A stretch of 34,267 nucleotides of DNA from Burkholderiaceae bacterium (GTDB taxonomy: Bacteria; Pseudomonadota; Gammaproteobacteria; Burkholderiales; Burkholderiaceae_C). The notes beneath the pieces were generated by a model that did not search any database, was not told the origin of the DNA, and was given only the letters and a program-made list of their open reading frames with translations. The position numbers and the translations under genes are program-made. Shown here piece by piece: positions 1 through 7,430 of this stretch (the stretch's first letter is position 1; the number at the start of each line of letters is the position of its first letter). Location: contig JAQUDN010000012.1 of the NCBI GenBank assembly GCA_028685665.1, positions 1-34,267 of the forward strand, given 5' to 3'.

Positions 1-208
1 ACATGGCCATGGGCAGGGGCTCCCCGCCCAGCAACTGCAGGCTATAGGCAATATTGCCCGCGCACCCGCCGAAATCGCGCCGCAGCGCCGGCACCAGGAA
101 GGACACGTTCAGGATGTGCAGCTGGTCGGGCAGGATCTGCTCGGCAAAGCGCCCTTCGAACGTCATGATGGTATCGAACGCAAGAGATCCACAAATCAAG
201 GCAGCCAT
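1..208 (-). CDS. PfkB-family carbohydrate/adenosine kinase, 5' part only
   Basis: The first ~69 codons of a minus-strand gene run off the left edge of the window. The translation begins MAALICGSLAFDTIMTFEG and continues with FGGCAGNIAYSLQLLGGEP. The N-terminal G-S-hydrophobic-D strand followed by a G-G-x-x-x-N-I-A segment is the substrate-binding lid and glycine pair of the PfkB (ribokinase/adenosine kinase) family, which phosphorylates sugars or nucleosides with ATP. The start is the ATG at 208-206. The ATP-binding C-terminus is outside the window, so the substrate cannot be named. It lies 28 bases downstream of the zinc-ribbon gene on the same strand and may be cotranscribed with it. Confidence 0.8.
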   Translation of the reverse strand, partial: MAALICGSLAFDTIMTFEGRFAEQILPDQLHILNVSFLVPALRRDFGGCAGNIAYSLQLLGGEPLPMAM

Positions 209-236
209 AGATAAAGAAAAAGTGAAAGGTTGAAAG

Positions 237-1166
237 TCAGGGGTAAAAAGCGAGCAGGCGGTAGCCCACGATGCGGGCATTCTCGTGTGTGATCTGCAGC
301 GACAGCGTAGTGCTCCAGACGGCTCCGGCCGGCAGCTCGGCGGGCGCCGCCATGTCCTGCGGGTGCAGCACGCGCCGCAGCACGGGCTGGTCCTGCAGGT
401 CGGTCAGCGTGAGTTCGACGGCCGGTGTTGCCAAGGCCAGCGGGGCGTGGTTCTGAAGCGCCAGAGACAAGGCATAGCGCTCCCCGGAGCCCTTCTGGAA
501 CGAGGAACTGTCAATCGCCACTTGCGCAATATTGCGCAGGGGATGCTGGGCGCAATGCAGCAAGCCGCACACCGCCTCCACGGCAGAGCGCACCCGCGCA
601 TCCAGGGCCATGAGGCGGCCCCGCTCCTGCAGGACCACTTGCGCCCCCAACACCAGCAGAAGACCCAAGGCCGACAAGGCCAGACCGCAGCGCACCAGGG
701 GCTGGTGCCACCAGGCCCGGCGCCGGGCCGCGCGCACGAACCCCGGCTCCTGGAGAGCGCCCTCTTCGGCGCCACAGGGCACTGCCGGCGCTGACCATGG
801 CGGGGCCGGCGTTTCCGCCAGCGCCTCTGCGGCCGTCAGGGCCGGGTCTGGGGGTGCATCGGAAAGGGGCCCGTCGGCCCAGGGCATATCAGTGAGGGCC
901 GGGGAAGGCAACTCGTAGCCCGCCAGAACCTCCGGGGAAAAGTCCTGCCCCAAACCATCGGAAAGGGGCAGCCTGGGCGGGGGCTCGGTGGCTTCTTCCC
1001 AGGTTTCAGGCAACAGAAGGGGGGTGTCTGTGGGCAAAAGGTGGGCCGATGCGTCAAAGATGTCCTCACAATGCCCGCAGCGCACCCATCCTTCGGACAC
1101 GCGCAGCTGGTCGGCGACCACCTTGAATTTCGTGCCGCAGGAGGGACAGCGTGTGATCTGGCTCAT
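237..1166 (-). CDS. Zinc-ribbon (MJ0042-type) and DUF3426 membrane protein
   Basis: A 309-aa protein with an N-terminal zinc ribbon (C7-P-S-C10 and C30-G-H-C33, the MJ0042 pattern). A long proline- and acid-rich linker follows (about 40-145), then a basic stretch (RAARRR, ~145-150) and one membrane helix (~157-179). The C-terminal domain (~180-309) matches what is known of DUF3426. The topology suggests a cytoplasmic ribbon and linker with the C-terminal domain in the periplasm. Function is unknown. In Burkholderiales this gene is commonly found just downstream of prmA, as here (48-base gap, same strand). The metal-binding cysteines are intact. Confidence 0.85.
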   Translation of the reverse strand: MSQITRCPSCGTKFKVVADQLRVSEGWVRCGHCEDIFDASAHLLPTDTPLLLPETWEEATEPPPRLPLSDGLGQDFSPEVLAGYELPSPALTDMPWADGPLSDAPPDPALTAAEALAETPAPPWSAPAVPCGAEEGALQEPGFVRAARRRAWWHQPLVRCGLALSALGLLLVLGAQVVLQERGRLMALDARVRSAVEAVCGLLHCAQHPLRNIAQVAIDSSSFQKGSGERYALSLALQNHAPLALATPAVELTLTDLQDQPVLRRVLHPQDMAAPAELPAGAVWSTTLSLQITHENARIVGYRLLAFYP

Positions 1167-1214
1167 CTGCGGGGCATTGTAGAAGGCCGGAGCATCGCCC
1201 CGCCCCGGGCCGCC

Positions 1215-2114
1215 TCAGCGCTGGGCGGTCATCAGAATCCAGCCGTCTTCGGTGTCGGCCACCTCCAGCGCGAGCCAGGGAGCGTAGGCTTCTTTCAGCT
1301 CCTGGGCCTGCCGCTCCAGGATGCCGGCCAGGACCAGATGCCCCCCAGGCGCCACATGCGCGCACAGCAGGGGCGCCAGGACACGCAGGGGCGTGGCCAG
1401 GATGTTCGCCAGCACGGTCTGGTACAGGCCTTGCGCCTTGTCCGGCAAGCCCGCGTGCAACTGAACGCCGTTGGCCTGGGCGTTCTGCCCGGTCGACTCC
1501 ACGGCGGCCGGATCAATGTCCACGGCATCGATGTCCACCGCGCCGAACTTGGCGGCACCGATGGCGAGAATGCCCGAGCCACAGCCGTAGTCGAGCACGC
1601 GCCCCAGCGCCTGAGCGGCCGCAGGGCCTTCGCCCTGGCGGGCGATCCAGCGCAGGCACATGCGGGTGGTGGGATGGGTGCCGGTACCAAAAGCCAGGCC
1701 GGGGTCCAGCCGGATGCTGCGCAGCGCCTGGGCCGGCAGTGCGTGCCAGGTGGGCACGATCCAGAAATCGGGGGTGATATCGACCGGGGCAAACTGGGAC
1801 TGCGTCAGGCGCACCCAATCCTGGTCGGCCAATGGGGTCAGGCCCAGCACCTGGCAGGCAGCGAAGAAATCCTGCAGCGCCAGCAACTGCTGCGCCTCCT
1901 GGGCCTGGGCCTCGGTCGCAAACAGCGCCACCACACGGCTGCGCTGCCAGCCATCTTTGGGCGGCGGCATGCCCGGCTCGCCAAACAGGGCTTGTTCGGC
2001 ATCGGTCTGGGCATCGGCGTCTTCGACCGAGACGCTCAGGGCATCGAGCGCGTCCAGCGCATCGCTGACGGCTTCGATCACATCTTCCGGGCACATCAGA
2101 CTCAGTTCAAACAT
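1215..2114 (-). CDS. prmA: Ribosomal protein L11 methyltransferase PrmA
   Basis: A 299-aa SAM-dependent methyltransferase that trimethylates ribosomal protein L11. An N-terminal substrate-recognition domain (~1-100) precedes the Rossmann methyltransferase domain. The PrmA-specific segment GTGTHPTTR lies at ~143-151 and the SAM-binding loop DYGCGSG at ~175-181. The frame stays open upstream, but the ATG at 2114 is chosen because the protein then starts MFELSL like other PrmA proteins. A purine-rich GAGAGG lies six bases before that ATG. A strong hairpin with a U-tract sits between accC and this gene and ends only ~16 bases before the start codon, so expression may depend on read-through or on a local promoter. 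Confidence 0.95.
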   Translation of the reverse strand: MFELSLMCPEDVIEAVSDALDALDALSVSVEDADAQTDAEQALFGEPGMPPPKDGWQRSRVVALFATEAQAQEAQQLLALQDFFAACQVLGLTPLADQDWVRLTQSQFAPVDITPDFWIVPTWHALPAQALRSIRLDPGLAFGTGTHPTTRMCLRWIARQGEGPAAAQALGRVLDYGCGSGILAIGAAKFGAVDIDAVDIDPAAVESTGQNAQANGVQLHAGLPDKAQGLYQTVLANILATPLRVLAPLLCAHVAPGGHLVLAGILERQAQELKEAYAPWLALEVADTEDGWILMTAQR

Positions 2115-2130
2115 GGGAGGCCTCTCTATC

Positions 2131-2170
2131 AAAAAATGAAATGCTGGCATCCGTTGCCAGATGCCAGCAT
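2131..2170 (-). terminator. Intrinsic terminator between accC and prmA
   Basis: On the minus strand an 11-bp perfect stem (ATGCTGGCATC / GATGCCAGCAT) with an 8-base loop is followed by TTCATTTTTT. The stem is 2141-2151 / 2160-2170 and the T-rich run ends at 2131. This is the form of a Rho-independent terminator for the accB-accC transcript. It stands directly in front of the prmA ribosome-binding site. Confidence 0.75.
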
Positions 2171-2235
2171 GGGGTGCCATGTCCGCATCGGACCCCACCA
2201 CCGGGGCTCGGTGCGGAGAGGCCCGCGTCAGGGCC

Positions 2236-3585
2236 TCAGCGCTTGTGTTGGGACAACCACTCTTCGAGGTAATGGATGTTGGTGCCGCCGGCCATGAACT
2301 TGGCATCGACCATCAGCTCGCGGTGCAGCGGCACATTGGTGTTGATGCCCTCAATCACCGTCTCGGACAGGGCCGTGCGCATGCGCGCCAAGGCCTGCTC
2401 GCGCGTGTCGCCGTGGACGATGATCTTCCCGATCATTGAGTCGTAATTCGGCGGCACAAAGTAGTTGGTGTAGGCATGGGAGTCCACCCGCACCCCCGGG
2501 CCTCCGGGTGCGTGCCACACCGAGATGCGGCCTGGCGAAGGCGTGAACTTGTAGGCGTCTTCGGCGTTGACGCGGCACTCGATCGCGTGGCCCCGGATCT
2601 GGATCTGGCGCTGGGTGAAAGGCAGTTTTTCACCTGCCGCCACCATGATCTGGGTGCGCACGATGTCCACCCCCGTGACCCATTCGGTCACCGGATGCTC
2701 CACCTGCACACGCGTGTTCATTTCAATGAAATAGAACTCGCCGTCCTCGTACAGAAACTCGAAGGTGCCCGCACCGCGGTAGCCGATCTTCTTGCAGGCG
2801 GCCACACAGCGCTCGCCGATCTTGTCGATCAGCCGGCGGGGAATGCCGGGCGCCGGAGCCTCTTCGATCACCTTCTGGTGGCGGCGCTGCATGGAGCAGT
2901 CGCGTTCGCCCAGGTAGACCGCATTGCGGTGCTTGTCGGCCAGCACCTGGATCTCGATATGGCGCGGGTTCTGCAGGAACTTTTCCATGTAGACCGCCGG
3001 ATTGCCAAACGCGGCACCGGCTTCGGCCTTGGTCATCTGCACGGCATTGACCAGCGCGGCCTCGGTGTGCACCACGCGCATGCCACGACCGCCGCCGCCG
3101 CCTGCAGCCTTGATGATCACGGGATAGCCGACCGCCTTGGCGATGCGGCGGATCTGCACGGGGTCCTCGGGCAGTTCCCCCTCGGAGCCGGGCACACAGG
3201 GCACGCCTGCACGGATCATCGCCTGCTTGGCCGAGACCTTGTCACCCATGATGCGGATGGACTCGGGTGTAGGGCCGATGAACTGGAACCCGCTTTTTTC
3301 CACCCGTTCGGCAAAATCAGCGTTCTCGCTCAGGAAACCATAGCCCGGGTGGATGGCTTCGGCATCGGTGACCTCCGCCGCCGAAATGATGGCCGGCATA
3401 TTGAGGTAGCTCAGCGACGAAGGCGCCGGACCGATACAGACCGCTTCTTCGGCCAGCTTGACGTATTTGGCATCGCGGTCGGCCTCGGAATAGACCATGA
3501 CCGCCTTGACGCCCAGTTCCTGGCAGGCGCGCTGGATCCGGAGGGCGATTTCGCCGCGATTGGCGACAAGTATCTTCTTGAACAT
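2236..3585 (-). CDS. accC: Biotin carboxylase subunit of acetyl-CoA carboxylase
   Basis: 449 aa, the usual AccC length. It carboxylates the biotin on BCCP using ATP and bicarbonate, the first half-reaction of malonyl-CoA synthesis. The N-terminus [17 protein letters not shown] is diagnostic. The glycine-rich ATP-grasp loop is at ~162-169 (GGGGGRGM), and the catalytic segment [14 protein letters not shown] is at ~288-301, matching E288/N290/R292 of the E. coli enzyme. It starts 7 bases after accB on the same strand, so the two are almost certainly cotranscribed. No anomaly is visible. Confidence 0.98.
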   Translation of the reverse strand: MFKKILVANRGEIALRIQRACQELGVKAVMVYSEADRDAKYVKLAEEAVCIGPAPSSLSYLNMPAIISAAEVTDAEAIHPGYGFLSENADFAERVEKSGFQFIGPTPESIRIMGDKVSAKQAMIRAGVPCVPGSEGELPEDPVQIRRIAKAVGYPVIIKAAGGGGGRGMRVVHTEAALVNAVQMTKAEAGAAFGNPAVYMEKFLQNPRHIEIQVLADKHRNAVYLGERDCSMQRRHQKVIEEAPAPGIPRRLIDKIGERCVAACKKIGYRGAGTFEFLYEDGEFYFIEMNTRVQVEHPVTEWVTGVDIVRTQIMVAAGEKLPFTQRQIQIRGHAIECRVNAEDAYKFTPSPGRISVWHAPGGPGVRVDSHAYTNYFVPPNYDSMIGKIIVHGDTREQALARMRTALSETVIEGINTNVPLHRELMVDAKFMAGGTNIHYLEEWLSQHKR

Positions 3586-3592
3586 GCGCGCC

Positions 3593-4045
3593 TTACTCGA
3601 TCACGAACAGCGGCTGCCCGTATTCCACGGCCTGGCCGTTTTCACCCAGGATACGGGCCACGGTGCCGGTCTTGTCGGCCTCGATTTCGTTGAGGATTTT
3701 CATCGCTTCGATGATGCAGATCGTCTCGCCTTCCTTGACCTGGCTGCCGACCTCGACGAAGGCCTTGGCGCCCGGGCTGGAAGCCCGGTAGAACGTGCCC
3801 ACCATGGGGGACTTCACCACGTGGCCGGCCAGCGCCGCAGGGGCCGCGGGGGCTTCCACAACCGGTGCGGCGGCGGCCATCGGGGCTGCAGCAGGCATGA
3901 CCATGGGGGCCTGCAGGTACTGCGGAACCACGGCGCCACCACTCTTGACGATGCGGACTTTGCCCTCGGCTTCGGTGATTTCGAGTTCGGACACATTCGA
4001 CTCGGAAACGAGGTCGATGAGGGTTTTGAGTTTTCGCAGATCCAT
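3593..4045 (-). CDS. accB: Biotin carboxyl carrier protein of acetyl-CoA carboxylase
   Basis: 150 aa. The N-terminal AccB segment ([13 protein letters not shown]) is followed by a flexible Ala/Pro/Met-rich linker (~38-74) and a C-terminal biotinyl/lipoyl domain (~75-150). The biotinylation motif EAMKI places the modified lysine at K116. It carries carboxybiotin between AccC and AccAD. The start ATG at 4045 has GGAG just upstream. The 136-base gap from the TlpA-like gene contains AT-rich sequence (around 4060-4110) suitable for an accBC promoter; a possible pair on the minus strand is CTGTAA / TAAATT with 16-bp spacing, which is weak evidence. No aroQ gene precedes accB, unlike in many proteobacteria. 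Confidence 0.97.
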   Translation of the reverse strand: MDLRKLKTLIDLVSESNVSELEITEAEGKVRIVKSGGAVVPQYLQAPMVMPAAAPMAAAAPVVEAPAAPAALAGHVVKSPMVGTFYRASSPGAKAFVEVGSQVKEGETICIIEAMKILNEIEADKTGTVARILGENGQAVEYGQPLFVIE

Positions 4046-4181
4046 GGAAGCTCCAACGGCTATAAAACTAAATAGGGCGCGAATTTACCCCAATTTCAGC
4101 CTTTTACAGTCATCGGAAGACATTTTTCGCCATCTGTTTCAGATCCCAGAAGGCCTGCCACCGCCACCAACGCCCTCGGAC

Positions 4182-4748
4182 TCAGCGCAAACGCGCCCAT
4201 TGCTGCAGGTCTTGCGCACTCACCTGGCCCATTTTACGGTGCAGCACCTGGCGGTTGGCCCCCAGGACCACCGTGAAGGGCAAGCCCCCGGTCAGATTGC
4301 CCAGCGAGCGGCCCAACTCGGAGCCGCCCAGACCGGCCAGTCCCACCGGGAAGTCCAGCGGCAGGCGGTCCAGAAACTTGCGCACCGATGAGGGTTGATC
4401 GATGGCCAGACCCACGACCTGCCAGCCCTGGGCTTTGTGGTCGTGGTAGAACTGGTTCAGCATCGGCAGCTCTTCGACGCAAGGCGGGCACCAGGTCGCC
4501 CAGAAATTGAGCAGCAAAGGCTGGCCCGCCAAAGCCGCCAAGGCCAGGTTCGTGCCGGCAGGCGTCTCGAAGGATTGCGTCCACAGCGCCGCCTCGGCCC
4601 CTGCTTCCAGCGCCTGGGGCTGAAAACGCTTCCAGGCCAGGCCTGCGCCGCCCAAGGCCGCAGCGGCGGCCACCCCGGCCATGAGCAGGCGCCGGCGGGC
4701 GGGGGCAGAGGCCAAAGGGGCCACGGGGGGATTCAGGGGTTCGGTCAT
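4182..4748 (-). CDS. TlpA-like membrane-anchored thiol:disulfide reductase
   Basis: 188 aa. An N-terminal Arg-rich stretch (RRR ~18-20) and a single hydrophobic segment (~21-38) look like a signal anchor or signal peptide. A thioredoxin-fold domain of the TlpA/ResA type follows, with the active site W86-C87-P-P-C90 in NFWATWCPPCVEELP. A cis-Pro region is visible (GGLPFTVVL). The likely role is periplasmic dithiol/disulfide exchange, such as reduction of cytochrome c or cupredoxin cysteines; the target is unknown. Its start overlaps the stop of the upstream 198-aa gene by 4 bases (ATGA), implying translational coupling. Confidence 0.88.
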   Translation of the reverse strand: MTEPLNPPVAPLASAPARRRLLMAGVAAAAALGGAGLAWKRFQPQALEAGAEAALWTQSFETPAGTNLALAALAGQPLLLNFWATWCPPCVEELPMLNQFYHDHKAQGWQVVGLAIDQPSSVRKFLDRLPLDFPVGLAGLGGSELGRSLGNLTGGLPFTVVLGANRQVLHRKMGQVSAQDLQQWARLR

Positions 4749-5341
4749 GGGGGCGTTTCCTCCAGCAGGCGGCGCAGGGCCTGGGCGTCGCCGCGCGGCG
4801 GACGGCCCTGGGCATCGGGGCGCAGGGCGCCGCGCAGGTCATCAAAGTCGTAAATCAGCACATGCACCCCGATCATCTCGCGCAGCTCCGGACACAGGCT
4901 GCTGAAACTCAGGGCCTCGACCGCTTCGCCGCGAAAACCGGTCACGGTGCGCGGCACGTAGTCCACCCGGTTCTCGATCAGGGCAATTTCGGCGGATTTG
5001 GGGTCGTCGCAGAACAGCTGCAGGTAAATATCGGTCAGGCGCGTGGCGGTGCCGTGCCAGACGGCCCCCGCCAGATGGGGGCGAAACCCGGCCAGCCGCT
5101 CCATCCAGACCAGCGCCAGCGCACGCAGGGCCCGCAACTCGCCAGGCTGGGTGTCGGCACAGAAAAGGTCGAGGTATTCGCGCACGGCCGCCTCGACCTC
5201 CTGGTTGTCGGGCAGCGCGGTGCGGGCCGGCAAGCCCATCTCGCGCACGGCCCGGCGCTTGGCGGGGCCCCACTCCAGGCCTTCTTCGACCGCGATGCGG
5301 GCAGTGGTGTGGGCAATCTCGGCGCTCAAAGGACTGGACAT
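4745..5341 (-). CDS. Conserved protein of unknown function (198 aa)
   Basis: I do not recognise a named family with certainty. The start is taken at the ATG at 5341 (MSSPLSAEIAHTTARIAVEEG). The open frame continues upstream, but into low-quality sequence close to a repeat. The protein appears soluble, with no membrane segment and mixed helices. One stretch (HGTATRLTDIYLQLF, ~95-109) loosely recalls the G-[ST]...D-x-[DE] core of nucleotidyltransferase folds, but the spacing is short and the second acid is absent, so this is only a suggestion. The gene is translationally coupled to the TlpA-like gene and divergent from mpl. Relatives next to mpl have, I believe, sometimes been labelled ligases by neighbourhood; nothing in this sequence supports ligase activity. 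Confidence 0.75.
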   Translation of the reverse strand: MSSPLSAEIAHTTARIAVEEGLEWGPAKRRAVREMGLPARTALPDNQEVEAAVREYLDLFCADTQPGELRALRALALVWMERLAGFRPHLAGAVWHGTATRLTDIYLQLFCDDPKSAEIALIENRVDYVPRTVTGFRGEAVEALSFSSLCPELREMIGVHVLIYDFDDLRGALRPDAQGRPPRGDAQALRRLLEETPP

Positions 5342-5475
5342 GAAGCAGCAGGAAAAAGAGGGGGCATGGACAGCGCGCATTGTGGCCTGAAGCCCGCGCA
5401 CGGCGCGCCTGCGCGCGGCAATAGCCTGCGGGCCGGCCCGGCATTTCGCGGCACTTCCCCAAGGCAAAAACTACA

Positions 5476-5527
5476 CTTTTGATAGCTGAAAGTGCTTACC
5501 TGGATTGCGCTAGAGCCCTGTTTGATT
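5476..5527 (+). repeat. Dispersed ~50-bp repeat, copy A (upstream of mpl)
   Basis: One of four copies that align without gaps around AGCT-N6-GCTT-N9-GSGCTAGAGCC, ending in a T-rich TTTGA block. Here AGCT is at 5484-5487, GCTT at 5494-5497, and GCGCTAGAGCC begins at 5507. It lies in the divergent spacer between the 198-aa gene and mpl. The base composition is clearly lower in GC than its surroundings. Confidence 0.7.
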
Positions 5528-5548
5528 TGAATCGTAGAATCTGCGCCC

Positions 5549-6973
5549 ATGCATATTCACATACTCGGCATTTGTGGCACGTTCATGGGCGGCCTGGCCG
5601 CGCTGGCCCGCGAGGCGGGGCACCAGGTCACGGGCTGCGATGCCGGCGTCTACCCCCCCATGAGCGAGCAGCTGCGCGCTCTGGGTATCGATCTGATCGA
5701 AGGTTTTGGCACCGAGCAGCTCGCGCTGCAGCCCGACATCTTCGTGGTGGGCAATGTGGTCAGCCGCGCCCGCCTGGCCGATGGCACGCCCAAGTTCCCC
5801 TTGATGGAAGCCATTCTGGATGCCGGCCTGCCCTACACCAGCGGCCCGCAATGGCTGGCCGAACAGGTCTTGCAGGGCCGCCATGTCCTGGCCGTGGCAG
5901 GCACCCATGGCAAGACGACCACCACCTCGATGATGGCCTGGATTCTGGAGAGCGCCGGCCTGCAGCCCGGCTTTCTGATCGGTGGCGTGCCGCTGAACTT
6001 TGGCGTGTCGGCCCGCCTGGGCGCAGCGCAGCGGCCCCAGCCCGGCCCCGGCCCGCTGGGGGCGGCTTCGCTGTTTGTGATCGAGGCCGACGAATACGAC
6101 ACCGCCTTTTTCGACAAGCGCAGCAAATTCGTGCACTACCGCCCCCGCACGGCGGTGCTGAACAACCTGGAATTCGACCACGCCGATATTTTTGACGACC
6201 TGGCGGCCATCGAGCGCCAGTTCCACCACCTGCTGCGCACCGTGCCGCCCTCGGGCCGGGTGGTAACCAACGGCCTGGAGGAAAGCCTGGCGCGCGTGCT
6301 GCACCAGGGCTGCTGGAGCGAGGTCAGCAGCTTTGGTGCCGTGGTGAGCGATTTTTCGGCCGCCGGCGATCCGCAGGCCTTCGATGTGCTGCACCGCGGC
6401 CAGCCCGTGGCGCGGGTCGAATGGGCGCTGACCGGGGTGCACAACCAGCTCAACGCCCTGGCCGCCATCGCTGCGGCCCAGCATGTGGGGGTGGCGCCCG
6501 CCACCGCCGCCGCGGCCCTGGGCCGGTTCCAGAACGTCAAGCGCCGCATGGAACTGCGCGGCACGGTACAGGGCATCGCCGTCTACGACGACTTTGCCCA
6601 CCACCCCACGGCGCTGCGCACCACGCTGGACGGCCTGCGCCGCAGCCTGGGGCCTGGCGCGCGCATCCTGGCCGCCTTCGAGCCGCGCAGCAACACCATG
6701 AAGCTCGGCGCCATGAAAAGCCAGCTGCCCTGGGCGCTGGAGCCGGCCGACCGGGCGTTCTGCCACACGGCAGGTCTCGACTGGGACGCGGCCGCCGCGC
6801 TGGCGCCGCTGGGCGTGGGACCGGGCCAGCGGGCCCAGACCGCCCCGGACATCCCCACCCTGGTCGCGCAGATCACCGAAGCCGCCCAGGCCGGTGACCA
6901 CATCGTCTGCATGAGCAACGGCGGCTTCGGCGGGGTGCACGCCCAACTGCTTGAGGCGCTCTCAAAAAAATAG
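5549..6973 (+). CDS. mpl: UDP-MurNAc:L-Ala-gamma-D-Glu-meso-DAP ligase
   Basis: 474 aa. It ligates recycled murein tripeptide to UDP-MurNAc in cytoplasmic peptidoglycan recycling. The Mur-ligase N-terminal Rossmann domain opens with HILGICGTFMGGLA, the form seen in Mpl rather than MurC. The central ATPase P-loop is GTHGKTTT at ~118-125, EADEYDTAFFDKRSK follows, and the C-terminal domain ends normally. The ATG at 5549 has no clear Shine-Dalgarno sequence. A TAGAAT hexamer 12 bases upstream could be a -10 box, which would give a very short leader, but no -35 is evident. The stop codon TAG (6971-6973) is part of repeat copy B. Confidence 0.95.
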   Translation: MHIHILGICGTFMGGLAALAREAGHQVTGCDAGVYPPMSEQLRALGIDLIEGFGTEQLALQPDIFVVGNVVSRARLADGTPKFPLMEAILDAGLPYTSGPQWLAEQVLQGRHVLAVAGTHGKTTTTSMMAWILESAGLQPGFLIGGVPLNFGVSARLGAAQRPQPGPGPLGAASLFVIEADEYDTAFFDKRSKFVHYRPRTAVLNNLEFDHADIFDDLAAIERQFHHLLRTVPPSGRVVTNGLEESLARVLHQGCWSEVSSFGAVVSDFSAAGDPQAFDVLHRGQPVARVEWALTGVHNQLNALAAIAAAQHVGVAPATAAAALGRFQNVKRRMELRGTVQGIAVYDDFAHHPTALRTTLDGLRRSLGPGARILAAFEPRSNTMKLGAMKSQLPWALEPADRAFCHTAGLDWDAAAALAPLGVGPGQRAQTAPDIPTLVAQITEAAQAGDHIVCMSNGGFGGVHAQLLEALSKK

Positions 6974-7013
6974 CTGCCAGCGCTTGGTACACAAGCCCTG
7001 TCAGCCATTTTGA
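6964..7013 (+). repeat. Dispersed ~50-bp repeat, copy B (overlaps mpl stop)
   Basis: AGCT is at 6972-6975, GCTT at 6982-6985, GCCCT at 6995 and TTTTGA at 7008-7013, aligning without gaps to the other three copies. The element begins inside the last mpl codons, and its conserved ATAGCT supplies the TAG stop. GCTTG / CAAGC can form a small hairpin. Confidence 0.7.
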
Positions 7014-7033
7014 CCCTTGAAAAGGGCGGTGAA

Positions 7034-7345
7034 TCAGTAGCTGACGGCCATCGCGGGGACATCGACACGGACGATGGGCCGGACCAGCGCCCCGCTGGCG
7101 GCGCGGGCAAAGTCACGGAACCAGGCCGGATCGGCCAGCAAGGCCGGGCCGGCGGCCTGGGCCACGGTCAACACCTTGTCGGCCAGCAGCACCTTGCCGC
7201 TGGCGCGCAGGGGTTCGCAATCGAGGCGGGTGAACTCGGCATCCAGCCAAAGGCGGGCGGCCTCGGAGGCCATGGGCGCCTCGTGCGCGAGATCGCAACG
7301 GAATTCCTGGTGGGCGGTCAGCGTGACCGACACTTCGCTGTGCAT
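7034..7345 (-). CDS. Small conserved hypothetical protein (103 aa)
   Basis: 103 aa, from the ATG at 7345. I do not recognise the family. It is a soluble protein with no signal peptide, no cysteine pairs beyond two isolated cysteines, and no catalytic motif that I can name. The composition is Ala/Leu/Asp-rich with predicted strands near the N-terminus (EVSVTLTAHQEFRC). Its codon use resembles the neighbours and it has a GGAAAGG-type purine stretch upstream, so I regard it as a real gene. It follows aroG on the same strand after an 85-base spacer that carries a strong hairpin. Confidence 0.65.
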   Translation of the reverse strand: MHSEVSVTLTAHQEFRCDLAHEAPMASEAARLWLDAEFTRLDCEPLRASGKVLLADKVLTVAQAAGPALLADPAWFRDFARAASGALVRPIVRVDVPAMAVSY

Positions 7346-7372
7346 GGTGTGCCTTTCCTGAGCATGAAGGGG

Positions 7373-7392
7373 GCCGTGCCCTGCGGCACGGC
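7373..7392 (-). other. Strong hairpin between aroG and the 103-aa gene
   Basis: An 8-bp perfect stem (GCCGTGCC 7373-7380 / GGCACGGC 7385-7392) with a 4-base loop. No T-tract follows on either strand, so it is not a classical intrinsic terminator. It could be an RNA-stability or Rho-related element at the end of the aroG message. Confidence 0.4.
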
Positions 7393-7430
7393 GGTTGCGC
7401 TGCCAAGCTTACACCGGGCAGCCCGGCGCC

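Noticed and set aside
4745-5467. A longer form of the 198-aa protein starting at 5467
   Set aside because: The extra N-terminal 42 residues are Arg/Ala/Cys-rich with no likeness to a protein domain and reach nearly to the repeat; the internal ATG at 5341 gives a natural start.
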